Source: Cupriavidus taiwanensis
GTDB taxonomy: Bacteria; Pseudomonadota; Gammaproteobacteria; Burkholderiales; Burkholderiaceae
Length of the DNA stretch: 64,000 nucleotides
Assembly (NCBI RefSeq): GCF_900250115.1
Contig: NZ_LT984804.1
Location: 1,441,301-1,505,300 of the forward strand
Direction: 5' to 3'
Shown piece by piece: positions 47,756 through 57,331 of this stretch. Every line of letters begins with the position of its first letter. Position 1 is the first letter of the stretch. The notes beneath the pieces were generated by a model. It was not told where the DNA came from, searched no databases, and worked only from the letters and a program-made list of their open reading frames with translations. The position numbers were made by a program, and so were the translations under genes.

Positions 47756-48970
47756 ATGACGAAAGCGCTCTCCACACGTATCGCCCACGCCGGACGCACC
47801 GCCAGCGTGCCCGGCGGCCAGCCCGTGAACCCGCCTGTGGTGCGCGCCAGCACCGTGCTGTTCGAGTCCGTCGCGCAGCAGCGCGAGATGCGCGCGCGGC
47901 GCGACACCGAACGGTTGTTCACGTATGGCGCGCGAGGCAATCCCACCAACTTCGCGCTCGAGGACATGGTCACGACGCTGGAAGGAGGTCACCGGACACG
48001 GCTGTTTCCGTCGGGCCTGGCTGCGGCGGCGATGACGATCCTAGCCTTTGTCCGCCCTGGCCAGCACGTCCTGCTGCCCGACTGCGTGTACGAGCCAGTA
48101 CGCAATCTGGCCAGTGGCTTCCTGCGGCAACACGGCATTGCGGCCGACTTCTATGCGGCCAATGGCTCGGATCTCGCTGGCAAGCTGCGTCCGGAGACGC
48201 GGCTCGTCTATGTGGAAGCGCCCGGCTCGCTCGCGTATGAAATGTGCGACCTGCCGGCGCTGGCGGCCTGCGCGCATGCGCATGGCGCCCTGGTTGCGGC
48301 GGACAACACGTGGGGCTCCGGCATGCTCTACCGTCCGCTGGAGCTGGGCGCCGATATCTCCCTAATGGCAGCCACCAAATACCTCGGCGGTCATTCCGAC
48401 GTGATGATGGGCACGGTGTGCACCACCGAGGCCGCGTGGCAGCCGCTGGCCACGATGGCCGATGCCTTCGGCATGACCGTGAGCCCGGACGATGCCTACC
48501 TGGTGCAGCGGGGCATCCGTTCGCTTGGCGCGCGGCTTGCTCAGCATCAGGCGGCCGCGCTTGCCATTGCCCGGTGGCTGCTCGACCGGTCCGAGGTGGC
48601 CGAGGTCTTCTGCCCCGCCCTGCCCCATGATCCCAATCACGCGCTGTGGCGGCGCGATTGCCACGGCACCAATGGCCTGCTCTCGTTCTCGCTACGGTCG
48701 CAGGCCCCGGTAGCCCCGGAGCTCTTTATCGACAACCTGAGATTGTTCGGCATCGGCGCCTCTTGGGGCGGCTTCGAAAGCCTAGCCGTGCTGGCCGACA
48801 TGCGCCGCGCCCGCAGCGTTGACAGCTGGTCCGCGCACGGTACCGTGATCCGCCTGCATATTGGACTCGAAGCGGTGCCGGACCTGCTGGCCGACCTCGA
48901 CCAGGCGTTCGCCGCCATCGCCCACATCGACGCTACGGAAAAGGAAAGTGGCCATGCCTGCCATCGGTGA
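47756..48970 (+). CDS. PLP-dependent Cys/Met-metabolism enzyme, cystathionine beta-lyase type
   Basis: 404 residues from ATG 47756. The fold-type I pattern includes NPTNFALEDMVTTLEGG (near residue 60), ADNTWGSGMLYRP (near 180) and the PLP lysine in SLMAATKYLGGHSD (near 204); GIGASWGGFESLAV near the C-terminus is typical of MetC. It cleaves C-S bonds in cystathionine or cysteine conjugates, giving a thiol, pyruvate and ammonia. It closes the LysR-controlled sulfur operon. Confidence 0.9.
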   Translation: MTKALSTRIAHAGRTASVPGGQPVNPPVVRASTVLFESVAQQREMRARRDTERLFTYGARGNPTNFALEDMVTTLEGGHRTRLFPSGLAAAAMTILAFVRPGQHVLLPDCVYEPVRNLASGFLRQHGIAADFYAANGSDLAGKLRPETRLVYVEAPGSLAYEMCDLPALAACAHAHGALVAADNTWGSGMLYRPLELGADISLMAATKYLGGHSDVMMGTVCTTEAAWQPLATMADAFGMTVSPDDAYLVQRGIRSLGARLAQHQAAALAIARWLLDRSEVAEVFCPALPHDPNHALWRRDCHGTNGLLSFSLRSQAPVAPELFIDNLRLFGIGASWGGFESLAVLADMRRARSVDSWSAHGTVIRLHIGLEAVPDLLADLDQAFAAIAHIDATEKESGHACHR

Positions 48971-49093
48971 CTGGCTGCGCCAGCAATCCGGCCCCGCCCG
49001 AAGCAGCAACCACTTGACCGGCTCCCAGTCCGCCACATCAATGCGACATGAACACTGCAATGCCTTGCTGCCGCAACAAGGCGCGGGTCAGCA

Positions 49094-49408
49094 TCATTTC
49101 CGCAGCCTTGAGCGGAATTGCTGCAGGACGAGGTCAGGGTTGCCCGCGCCGGCTCGCACACTGGCACCGACGCCGTGGCTGGCCAGCCAGGTTACCAGTC
49201 GGTCCGCGCTATCGCGGTAGGCTTGATTCTCCATGGCAGGACCACGCTTTCCAGCGCTGACGGTCAGGACGGAAACCGCGCTGGCTTTTGCCAGCCACGG
49301 CAATGCGTCCGCTACCGCCCGCGCGGCCTCGCGGCTGCCGTTCCCGGCGATGGCCGCGTGGCCACGGAGGCCTGGTCCGGAACGGCCTGGTATCAGCAGA
49401 AAAAGCAC
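49094..49408 (-). pseudogene. Universal stress protein remnant
   Basis: The central part, NGSREAARAVADALPWLAKA then VSVLTV and LVTWLASHGVGASV, matches the middle of a UspA-type protein, but the N-terminal half is replaced by unrelated sequence and the C-terminus ends early. The upstream 130 bases (49410-49545, minus) hold fragments in other frames. It looks like a decayed, recombined gene. Confidence 0.6.
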
Positions 49409-49689
49409 AAATAGCCCAGTGCCGCGAAGCGATCGGCGCCCAGCGCGATGATGCCCGGGCCTTCCGGCGTGAGAGGTTCTTGGCGATCACGCCCAGCTGT
49501 GCCACGGCCATCATGCCGCCGGTGACGAAGCTTATGTTAAATTGCATCGCCGACTCTGGATGTGGCTACAGCAGACGATTGGTGCAGTCCAGACACGCTC
49601 GGAACCGCGCACCGGGCTGACCTGCAGCACACCAGCAATTCCGGCATGCCCACGGCGTGGTCCAAAACATACGCAGTCTATGCTGGGCG

Positions 49690-50079
49690 TCAAAATCGAT
49701 TCAGCGGAATACGCAAATAGGCCGTGCCGTTCGCGTCGGGCGGCGGCAAGCGCCCGGCGCGGATATTGACCTGAAGAGACGGCAGCATCAGCGCCGGTAT
49801 CGCGAGGGTCTTGTCGCGCGCCCGCCGCATCGCCACAAAAGCGCCCTCTTCGACCCCGTCCCGCACATGAATGTTGCCGGAGCGCTGCGCGGCCACGGAG
49901 GTCCGGCATGCCGGCTCCCGTCCATCGGGCGGGTAATCGTGGCACACGTACAGCATGGTGTCGCCGGACAGGTAACGTGCGAGCACGCTGGCCTTTTTCG
50001 TTGGCACGGTGACCTTCTTTTCGGCAGGCTTGTTCTTCGAGACTGCCCTGACCTTCGTTGCTTTCGTTGCAGCGACCAT
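49690..50079 (-). pseudogene. Metallo-beta-lactamase-fold hydrolase, C-terminal fragment with lysine-rich new N-terminus
   Basis: Residues ~43-129 match the C-terminal third of ETHE1/Blh-like hydrolases (LYVCHDYPPDGR with the last metal His, then ALMLPSLQVNIRAGRLPPP). The HxHxDH half is absent. The first ~32 residues are a Lys/Ala/Val-rich tail (MVAATKATKVRAVSKNKPAE) with no counterpart in that family. The product would lack the metal site; either a pseudogene or an accidental fusion. Upstream (50080-50280) no N-terminal half is seen. Confidence 0.6.
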
Positions 50080-50280
50080 TGTCGATTACCCGCTAGGGAG
50101 GTCCGGCAGAAATGCGGGATCGTTGCCATGGAAGGCCTTCGGCTACCCGGCGGCCACCTCCCGCCGCGGCCGGCCACGTGCACCCGGGACGACTTCCGAT
50201 GCCCCGAACCGGTAAAACCGTTTCGCTATAGTTCTGCACATGGACAATGCGAGACGAACCACCGACATCCCGGAACCGGC

Positions 50281-51894
50281 ATGCAAAGAAGAACCTTCCT
50301 GACGCTGGCGGCGGCCTCCGCCCTCGCCACCCAGCTGCCCCGCTGGGCCATCTCCGCCACGCTGCGCGAGCGCGACCTGTTCCAGCTGGGCGTGGCCAGC
50401 GGCGCGCCGACGCCCGATGGATTCGTGCTGTGGACGCGCCTGTTCGCCGGCGCCATCCCCGGCACGCCGCAGGCCGATGCCCTCGGCACCACGCCGCTGC
50501 AGGGGCCGCTGACCGTCCGGTGGGAGGTCGCAGAGGACGACGCATTCCGGCGCATCGTGCGCTGCGGCCAGGCGCAGGCGCTGCCGGAACTCGGCCATTC
50601 CGTGCATGTGGAAGTCGAAGGGCTGCGCCCCGACCGCTGGTACTTCTACCGCTTCATGCACGGCGACGCAGTCACCGCCCCGGCCCGCACCCGCACCGCG
50701 CCGGCGGCCGACACGCTGGCCCCGCGCGTGCGCTTTGCCTTTGCCTCCTGCCAGCGCTGGGAGCAAGGCCACTACGCCGCGTACCGGCAGATGCAGCAGG
50801 AAGACCTGGACCTGGTGGTGTTCCTGGGCGACTACATCTACGAGGGCGCGGTGCCGGCCAGCGCGCGGACGCAGCTGCCGCGCACGCACAGCCTGCCCAC
50901 CGCGACCAGCCTGCAGGACTTCCGCGACCGCTACGCGCTGTACAAGAGCGACCCGCTGCTGCAGGCCATGCATGCTGCGTGCCCGTGGCTGGTCACCTGG
51001 GACGACCATGAGGTGCAGAACGACTATGCGGGACGCGCGGGCAGCGAGCCGGCGGCCGCGTTTCTTGCAAGACGCACGGCCGGCTACCTGGCGTTCTATG
51101 AAAACATGCCGATCCGCGCGAGCACGCTGGTGCACGGGACGGCGGGCCTTGGCAGGCCCGATGCGCTGAGCATCCACGCGCGCCATCGCTGGGGCCGGCT
51201 GGTCGATTTCCATGTGCTGGACGACCGCCAGTACCGCGATATCCAGCCCTGCCGCGAACCGGGACGGCCTCGCAAGAGCGCAGTGTCGCCCGGCGAATGC
51301 AGCGCGCTCTACCACCCGCGCCGCACCATGCTGGGCAGCGCACAGGAGCAATGGCTGGCACAGGGGCTGGCGCAGGACCAGCGCGACCAGACGCGCTGGA
51401 GCGCGATCGCGCAGCAGACCATCTTCTCGCGGCGCAACTACAAGGCGCCGCCGGAAGAAGCCTTCCACAGCGATACCTGGGACGGCTATCCCGCCGCACG
51501 CCAGCGCCTGCTCGACAGCATCGCCGCGGCGGCGCCGCGCAATGCCGTGTTCATCGGCGGCGATATCCACCAGCACTACGCCTGCAATGTGCTGGCGGAC
51601 TTCGGCGACCCGTCATCCCGCGTGATCGCCAGCGAGTTCTGCACGACCTCCATCGCCTCGGCCTCGGGCAGCAGCGAGCAGAGTGTGGCTAAGATCGTGG
51701 CCCGCAATCCGCATATCGTGCATGCGCGGCCGGACCAGCGCGGCTACACCGTGGTCGAGGCCACGCCCGTGCGCTGGGCCGCCACGCTGCGCGCCGTGGA
51801 AGACGTGGCGCGCGCCGACAGCGCGGTCGGCACGCAGGCGGCGTTCGTGGTCGAGGACAGGCGGCCGGGTGTGCAGCGCGCCGGCGCGGGCTAG
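50281..51894 (+). CDS. phoD: PhoD-like alkaline phosphatase, Tat-exported
   Basis: 537 residues. The N-terminus MQRRTFLTLAAASALA is a textbook twin-arginine signal. A PhoD N-terminal domain (FQLGVASGAPTPDGFVLWTR) precedes the phosphoesterase core: FASCQRWEQGHY, DLVVFLGDYIYEG (metal Asp), WLVTWDDHEVQNDY and IGGDIHQHYA. PhoD enzymes are calcium/iron phosphodiesterase-phosphatases secreted folded. It stands alone between remnants and a repeat-rich intergenic region. Confidence 0.92.
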   Translation: MQRRTFLTLAAASALATQLPRWAISATLRERDLFQLGVASGAPTPDGFVLWTRLFAGAIPGTPQADALGTTPLQGPLTVRWEVAEDDAFRRIVRCGQAQALPELGHSVHVEVEGLRPDRWYFYRFMHGDAVTAPARTRTAPAADTLAPRVRFAFASCQRWEQGHYAAYRQMQQEDLDLVVFLGDYIYEGAVPASARTQLPRTHSLPTATSLQDFRDRYALYKSDPLLQAMHAACPWLVTWDDHEVQNDYAGRAGSEPAAAFLARRTAGYLAFYENMPIRASTLVHGTAGLGRPDALSIHARHRWGRLVDFHVLDDRQYRDIQPCREPGRPRKSAVSPGECSALYHPRRTMLGSAQEQWLAQGLAQDQRDQTRWSAIAQQTIFSRRNYKAPPEEAFHSDTWDGYPAARQRLLDSIAAAAPRNAVFIGGDIHQHYACNVLADFGDPSSRVIASEFCTTSIASASGSSEQSVAKIVARNPHIVHARPDQRGYTVVEATPVRWAATLRAVEDVARADSAVGTQAAFVVEDRRPGVQRAGAG

Positions 51895-51941
51895 GTCGCG
51901 CCTTTAACACTGCGGTGGCACGAACCCGCTGATTGTCTGCT

Positions 51942-51965
51942 CCCTCTCCCGCTTGCGGGAGAGGG
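51942..51965. repeat. REP-like palindrome
   Basis: CCCTCTCCCGC-TT-GCGGGAGAGGG, perfect 11-bp arms. Stems of this CCCTCTCC type recur between genes in many Burkholderiales and can also act as bidirectional terminators here between phoD and the biotin-carboxylase gene. Confidence 0.6.
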
Positions 51966-52032
51966 TTGGGGAGGGCCAGCATGTCCACGGAGTGGAGCGC
52001 TGCGCTTCGTTGATGCTCCGGCCCTCACCCCG

Positions 52033-52058
52033 CCCCTCACCCGCGCGCGGGAGAGGGG
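52033..52058. repeat. Second REP-like palindrome
   Basis: CCCCTCACCCGCG/CGCGGGAGAGGGG, 12 of 13 pairs, sharing the core of the hairpin 68 bases upstream. Confidence 0.55.
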
Positions 52059-52340
52059 AGCAAACAAGCAGGGAAAATGTGGCCAACAGGCACACCAGCG
52101 ATAGTATGTGCGAGCGCGCGACGCGCTCCGCTTGGGGTTGAGCATGGCCACTTGGCGTGAGCAGGCTCGAACCACCACCCGCATCGAACGGAAATCAACA
52201 CTGCGAGGACGACCCACGCCGCGAACTTGATAGCCAGCCGCTCAGGCGACGCGCTTCTTGCCTGCTTCTTGTCGCTCGGAAGAAGTAGGTCGCCGGCTAC
52301 CAACGAATCGGCCAACGAATAGGCCGGCGCCCGTCCGCAC

Positions 52341-54071
52341 TCACTCCACGCTGGCCAGCCGCGCCCCCGCGGCCAGGAACACGCCCGTTTCAGCCTGCCA
52401 CGTGACGCGGCCGCTGCGATGGGCGTGGACCTGCATCTCCATCTTCATCGCTTCCATCACTGCGATCAGGTCGCCTTCCCTGACCTCGTCGCCCGCGTTG
52501 ACTTTCCAGGCCTGCACGGTGCCGGCGATCGGCGAAGGCAGGTCGGCGGCGTTGGTGGTCGCGGCCGGCGCCGGAGCAGCGGCACCGCCCTGCCCCGGCG
52601 CTTCGGCCAGGCCGCGCAGCAGTTGCGCCGGCAGGCCCAGCACCATGCGGCGGCCGTCGATCTCGATCGCGGTGCGCAGCAGGCTGCCATCCGGCTGCGG
52701 CTCGGCGCGCACGGCGGCGGCCAGCGGCTCGGTGAAGTCGGACTCGATCCAACGCGTATGGACCTTGAAGCCGTCGGCGCCCAGGAAATCGGCGTGGTCG
52801 ATCACGGCGCGGTGGAACGGCAGCACCGAGGCCACGCCCTCGATCCGGAACTCGCGCAGCGCGCGGCGCGCGCGCGCCAGTGCCTGCTCGCGCGTGGCGC
52901 CGGTCACGATCAGCTTGGCCATCAGCGAGTCGAAGGTGCCGGGCACCACCGAGCCGGTCTGCACGCCGGAATCGACGCGCACGCCCGGGCCGGACGGTGC
53001 CTCGAAGCGCTGCACCGGGCCCGGCGTCGGCAGGAAGCCGCGGCCGACGTCCTCGGCGTTGATGCGGAACTCGATCGAATGGCCCAGCGGCGCCGGCGTT
53101 TCGGTGATCGACAGCGGCAGGCCGTCGGCCACGCGCAGCTGCTCGACCACCAGGTCGACGCCGGTGGTCTGCTCGGTCACGGGGTGCTCGACCTGCAGGC
53201 GGGTGTTGACCTCCAGGAACGAGATCGCACCGCCGGCGCTGAGCAGGAACTCGACGGTGCCGGCACTGGTGTAGCCGGCGGCGGCGCAGATGTCGCGCGC
53301 GGCGGCGTGGATGCGGGCGCGCTGTTCGTCGCTCAGGAACGGCGCCGGGGCCTCTTCCACCAGCTTCTGGTTGCGCCGCTGCAGCGAGCAGTCGCGCGTG
53401 CCGAGCACCACCACGTTGCCGTGCCGGTCGGCCAGCACCTGCGCTTCGATATGGCGCGGCTTGTCGAGGAACTGCTCGACGAAGCATTCGCCGCGGCCGA
53501 AGGCCGTGACCGCCTCGCGCACGGCCGACGCGTACAGCTCTTCGACCTCATCCATGCGCCAGGCGATCTTCATGCCGCGGCCGCCGCCGCCGAACGCCGC
53601 CTTGATGATGATGGGCAGGCCGTGGCGCTCGGCAAAGGCCAGCACTTCGTTGGCATCGCTCACCGGGTCGGGCGTGCCGGCCACCAGCGGCGCGCCCACC
53701 TGCAGCGCGATCTTGCGGGCTTCCACCTTGTCGCCCAGCCGGGCAATCGTTTCCGGCGACGGGCCGATCCAGGTCAGGCCGGCATCGATCACCGCGCGGG
53801 CGAAGGCTTCGCTTTCCGACAGGAAGCCATAGCCCGGGTGCACCGCGTCGGCGCCGCTGCGGCGCGCGATCTCCAGCAGCTTGGGGATGTTCAGGTACGT
53901 GTCCGCCGGGCGGTCGCCGTCGAGGCCGTAGGCTTCGTCGGCCAGGCGCGCGTGGATCGCGTCGATATCGGCGTTGGCATAGATGGCGACGGAGGCCACG
54001 CCATAGTCGGCGCAGGCGCGGATGATGCGAACGGCGATCTCGCCACGGTTGGCAATCAGGACTTTCTTCAT
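52341..54071 (-). CDS. Biotin carboxylase with C-terminal biotin carboxyl-carrier domain
   Basis: 576 residues. The biotin carboxylase starts [20 protein letters not shown] and holds the ATP-grasp glycine loop [36 protein letters not shown] and [19 protein letters not shown] domain ends the protein with the biotinylation site [10 protein letters not shown] (Lys near residue 543). It is the alpha-subunit layout of acyl-CoA carboxylases, but no carboxyltransferase gene is adjacent; instead it is 5 bases downstream of fused PxpB-PxpC. In such clusters a carboxylation step acting with 5-oxoprolinase/allophanate-hydrolase-like proteins is suspected. Confidence 0.9.
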   Translation of the reverse strand: MKKVLIANRGEIAVRIIRACADYGVASVAIYANADIDAIHARLADEAYGLDGDRPADTYLNIPKLLEIARRSGADAVHPGYGFLSESEAFARAVIDAGLTWIGPSPETIARLGDKVEARKIALQVGAPLVAGTPDPVSDANEVLAFAERHGLPIIIKAAFGGGGRGMKIAWRMDEVEELYASAVREAVTAFGRGECFVEQFLDKPRHIEAQVLADRHGNVVVLGTRDCSLQRRNQKLVEEAPAPFLSDEQRARIHAAARDICAAAGYTSAGTVEFLLSAGGAISFLEVNTRLQVEHPVTEQTTGVDLVVEQLRVADGLPLSITETPAPLGHSIEFRINAEDVGRGFLPTPGPVQRFEAPSGPGVRVDSGVQTGSVVPGTFDSLMAKLIVTGATREQALARARRALREFRIEGVASVLPFHRAVIDHADFLGADGFKVHTRWIESDFTEPLAAAVRAEPQPDGSLLRTAIEIDGRRMVLGLPAQLLRGLAEAPGQGGAAAPAPAATTNAADLPSPIAGTVQAWKVNAGDEVREGDLIAVMEAMKMEMQVHAHRSGRVTWQAETGVFLAAGARLASVE

Positions 54072-54076
54072 GGCAG

Positions 54077-55687
54077 TTACGGTTGCAGTTCTTCGAAGGC
54101 GCCGACGGGATGGAAGCGCAGCCAGGCACCGACCGGGATTTGTCCGGCGCGGTCGAGGTGATGCGGCGCCACGGCACCGATCACGGGATAGCCGCCGGTC
54201 AGCGGATGGTCGGCCAGGAACAATACGGGCTGGCCGCTCGGCGGGACCTGCAGCGCGCCGAGCGCGGTGCCTTCGCTGGGCAGCTCGCCGGCAATGGCGC
54301 GCTCCAGCGGCGCTTCGCCGGCCAGGCGCAGGCCCACGCGGTTGGATTGCGGCGTGACCTGCCAGCGCTGCGTGGCCAGCCGTTGTACGGATTCGGCGGT
54401 GAACCAGTCGGTGCGGGGGCCGAGCACCACGTCGAGCACGACTTCCTGCTCCACCGTGGGCAGGTTCTCGGCGGGCGTTTCGGGGGCGCCGACGATGGCA
54501 CCCGCCGGAGCCTGCCGCAGGTCGATCACATCCCCAACTGCCAGCGGCGCCGGGCCGACCTTGGCCAGCGTGTCGGTGGCACAGCTACCCAACACCGGCG
54601 TGACCGCAAAACCGCCGCGCGCGGCGACGTAGCAGCGCGCGCCGGCGAGCGGCTGGCCGATGGACAGCGTGTCGCCATCGGCAAGCGCCACGGCCTGGTG
54701 GTTCGGGACGTCCCATTGACGGCCATCGGCGGTGCGCACCGTCAGCGGCGCATCGGCGCCGGTGACGGCCACCACGCTCTCGCCCACGCTCTGCAGCTGC
54801 AGGCCGGCGCCGATGGTCTCGAGCGCCGCGGCATCGCTGCGATTGCCCACCAGCCGGTTGGCCGCCTTGAGCGCCGCCTGGTCCATCGCGCCCGATGCCG
54901 AGACGCCCTGCCCCGCCTGGCCGTGCCGGCCCAGGTCCTGGAACAGGGTCTGCAGGCCGGTGCCCTTCACCTTCAGCGCCGCGGCTGCGGGCGCGCCATC
55001 GGACTGCACGGACTGCACTGGCTGGCGCGCCGGCGCCGCGGCAACGCTGCCGACCGGGTGCGCCACGCCATTGAGCGTTGCGATATCGACAAAGCGCACG
55101 CGATAGCCGGGCTGCAGCAGCGCGGGCTGATAGCGTTCCAGGTCCCACATCGCCACCGGCGTCACGCCGATGATCTGCCAGCCGCCGGGGCTGGCCTGCG
55201 GATACACGCCGCTGAAGGTGCCCGCCAAGCCGACGGCGCCGGCGGGAATGCGCGTGCGCGGCGTACTGCGGCGCGGCACGTCAAAGCTGGGATGGCCGCC
55301 GCTGAGGTAGGCAAAGCCCGGGGCAAACCCGGTAAAGGCCACGGTGTATTCACTGCCGGTGTGGCGGCGCACCACTTCCTTCGGCGTGATGCCGAGCAGT
55401 TGCGCGACCTCGGCCAGGTCTTCGCCGTCATAGCGCACCGGGATCTCGACCAGGATATCGCTGCGCTCGACGCGCTGCGACAGGTCGCGCGCGGCGATGG
55501 CGCGCACCAGCGCGGCGGCGCTGGTCGCCGACGGGCGGAAGTGAACGAGGATGGTGCGCGCGGCGGGCACCAGCTCGGCCACGCCAGGCAGCGGATCGCG
55601 CTGCAGCGAGGCCAGCAGGGCCAGGGTCTGGTCGAGGTCGGCCAGCTCTACCAGCAGGGCATTCGAGGTGACGGGCAGGAAACGCAA
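54077..55687 (-). CDS. Fused 5-oxoprolinase subunits B and C (PxpB-PxpC; KipI-KipA type)
   Basis: 536 residues. The first ~215 are an allophanate-hydrolase subunit 1/PxpB domain ([20 protein letters not shown], then [18 protein letters not shown]), and from ~230 an allophanate-hydrolase subunit 2/PxpC domain ([20 protein letters not shown], then [15 protein letters not shown]). The two are usually separate genes; here they are one chain. With PxpA (56572) they form the ATP-dependent prokaryotic 5-oxoprolinase converting pyroglutamate to glutamate, or a related cyclic-amide hydrolase. Confidence 0.9.
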   Translation of the reverse strand: MRFLPVTSNALLVELADLDQTLALLASLQRDPLPGVAELVPAARTILVHFRPSATSAAALVRAIAARDLSQRVERSDILVEIPVRYDGEDLAEVAQLLGITPKEVVRRHTGSEYTVAFTGFAPGFAYLSGGHPSFDVPRRSTPRTRIPAGAVGLAGTFSGVYPQASPGGWQIIGVTPVAMWDLERYQPALLQPGYRVRFVDIATLNGVAHPVGSVAAAPARQPVQSVQSDGAPAAAALKVKGTGLQTLFQDLGRHGQAGQGVSASGAMDQAALKAANRLVGNRSDAAALETIGAGLQLQSVGESVVAVTGADAPLTVRTADGRQWDVPNHQAVALADGDTLSIGQPLAGARCYVAARGGFAVTPVLGSCATDTLAKVGPAPLAVGDVIDLRQAPAGAIVGAPETPAENLPTVEQEVVLDVVLGPRTDWFTAESVQRLATQRWQVTPQSNRVGLRLAGEAPLERAIAGELPSEGTALGALQVPPSGQPVLFLADHPLTGGYPVIGAVAPHHLDRAGQIPVGAWLRFHPVGAFEELQP

Positions 55688-55725
55688 GACTAGCTCCGCA
55701 AAAGACCCGGCGAGACCCGGCGGTC

Positions 55726-56538
55726 TCAGACGTGGTACGTGCTGTCCGGCACGTCGGTGATGAACATATGGCCCGGCGCGTGGGTCACGGCGAATGGCAC
55801 GCCGGAGGCCATCACGGCCGCCTGTGGCGTCACGCCGCAGGCCCAGAACACGGGGATCTCGCCTGGCTCGATGCGCACGGCGTCGCCGAAGTCAGGCTTG
55901 CCCATATCGGCGATGCCCAGCGCGGCCGGGTCGCCCACGTGCACCGGCGCACCGTGAACCGAGGGAAAACGCCCGCTGATGGAAACCGCATCGGCAACGC
56001 GGTGCGCGGGGATGGGCCGCATCGACACCACCAGCTCGCCATGCAGGCGGCCGGCGGGACGGCACTGGCGGCTGGTGCGATACATCGGCACGTTGGAGCC
56101 GTCGGCGATATGGCGCACCTCGATGCCGGCCTCTTGCAGCGGCGTCTCGAAGGTGAAGCTGCAGCCGATCAGGAAGGTGACCAGGTCCGGATGCTCGGCC
56201 CACAGCGGCGTGGCGTCGGCCACCTCTTCCGCCAGCTTGCCGTCGCGCCAGACGCGGTACAGCGGGATGTCGGTGCGCACGTCGGCGCCTTCGGCCAGCA
56301 GGGTCTGGTGCGCGCCCGCCTCGATCACGTCGAGCACCGGACAGGCCTTGGGATTGCGCTGCGCGTACAGCAGGAAATCCCAGGCCCAGTCGCGCGGCAA
56401 GGCGATCATGTTGGCCTGCGTCATGCCCGGCGCGACGCCGGCGGTGGGCTGCACGGTGCCGGCGCGATAGCTTGCGCGCGCTTCGCGGGCGGCGTTCACC
56501 GCGGCGATCCGGGCGCGTTCCAGTGCGGATGCTTGCAT
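55726..56538 (-). CDS. DUF1445 putative hydro-lyase (D-glutamate cyclase family)
   Basis: 270 residues. [20 protein letters not shown] near the N-terminus, [20 protein letters not shown] in the middle and [17 protein letters not shown] followed by [11 protein letters not shown] at the end are characteristic of DUF1445/YcsI proteins. These are commonly found beside PxpABC genes, and a mammalian relative cyclises D-glutamate to 5-oxoproline. It is the third gene of this operon; an exact substrate is not known. Confidence 0.9.
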   Translation of the reverse strand: MQASALERARIAAVNAAREARASYRAGTVQPTAGVAPGMTQANMIALPRDWAWDFLLYAQRNPKACPVLDVIEAGAHQTLLAEGADVRTDIPLYRVWRDGKLAEEVADATPLWAEHPDLVTFLIGCSFTFETPLQEAGIEVRHIADGSNVPMYRTSRQCRPAGRLHGELVVSMRPIPAHRVADAVSISGRFPSVHGAPVHVGDPAALGIADMGKPDFGDAVRIEPGEIPVFWACGVTPQAAVMASGVPFAVTHAPGHMFITDVPDSTYHV

Positions 56539-56571
56539 GGGTATTTTTCCAGTGTGTTCAGGGCGGCCGGC

Positions 56572-57327
56572 TCACGCAAAGGTGCGGATCGCGATGCCGT
56601 CGCGCTCCAGTGCGGCGCGCACGGCGCGCGCCATCCCCAGCGCGCCGTCGCTGTCGCCATGCACGCAGATCGATTGCGCTTCCACGCGCGCCACGCTGCC
56701 GTCAATGGCCTGCACCGTGCCTTCGCGCACCAGGCGCAGCATGCGCTGCGCCACGTCGGTGGCGTCGTGCAGCACCGAGCCCTTCTCGCGGCGGGACACC
56801 AGCGTGCCCTGCGGCGTGTAGGCGCGGTCGGCGAACGCTTCGGCGATCACGCGCAGGCCGGCCTCGCGCGCCCAGCCCACCAGCGGCGAGCCCGCCAGCG
56901 CCACCAGCGCCAGTTCCGGGTTCACCGCGCGGATGGCGGCGATCACGTCGCGCGCCTGGCGTTCGTCGCTGGCAATGGTGTTGTAGAGCGCGCCGTGCGG
57001 CTTGACGTAGCGTACCGTGGTGCCGACGGTCGCGGCCATGCCCGACAGCGCGCTGATCTGGTAGATCACGTCGGCCACCAGGTCGGCGCTGGCCACGTCC
57101 ATGTTGCGGCGGCCGAAGCCCTGCAGGTCGGGATACGAAACGTGCGCGCCCACGGCCACGCCGCGCTCCGCCGCGGCCTTCAGCGTCTGCAGGATGCCGG
57201 CCGGATCGCCGGCATGGAAGCCGCAGGCCACGTTGGCGCTGCTGACGATATCCAGCATGGCGGCATCGTTGCCCATGCTCCAGGCGCCGAAGCTCTCGCC
57301 GAGGTCGCTGTTCAGATCGATATGCAT
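56572..57327 (-). CDS. pxpA: LamB/YcsF-family 5-oxoprolinase subunit A
   Basis: 251 residues starting [16 protein letters not shown], the family's invariant opening; the longer in-frame region overlaps the MFS gene and is rejected. [31 protein letters not shown] and VKPHGALYN supply the conserved His/Asp residues of the TIM-like barrel. It hydrolyses the lactam after phosphorylation by PxpB-PxpC. It lies 4 bases after the MFS stop. Confidence 0.92.
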   Translation of the reverse strand: MHIDLNSDLGESFGAWSMGNDAAMLDIVSSANVACGFHAGDPAGILQTLKAAAERGVAVGAHVSYPDLQGFGRRNMDVASADLVADVIYQISALSGMAATVGTTVRYVKPHGALYNTIASDERQARDVIAAIRAVNPELALVALAGSPLVGWAREAGLRVIAEAFADRAYTPQGTLVSRREKGSVLHDATDVAQRMLRLVREGTVQAIDGSVARVEAQSICVHGDSDGALGMARAVRAALERDGIAIRTFA

Positions 57328-57331
57328 GGCG

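Larger units (their letters stand above)
51895..52340. other. Repeat-bearing intergenic region
   Basis: 446 bases without a convincing gene. It contains two GC-rich hairpins (51942-51965, 52033-52058). A minus-strand 92-codon frame (52037-52315) with one hydrophobic helix is open but has no ribosome site or family features. Confidence 0.5.

Noticed and set aside
50143..51576. 477-codon minus-strand frame opposite phoD
   Set aside because: Antisense shadow of an intact PhoD gene.
52419..55693. Long plus-strand frames (580 and 536 codons) opposite the biotin carboxylase and PxpB-PxpC genes
   Set aside because: Antisense artefacts; no family motif, while the minus strand has complete catalytic signatures.
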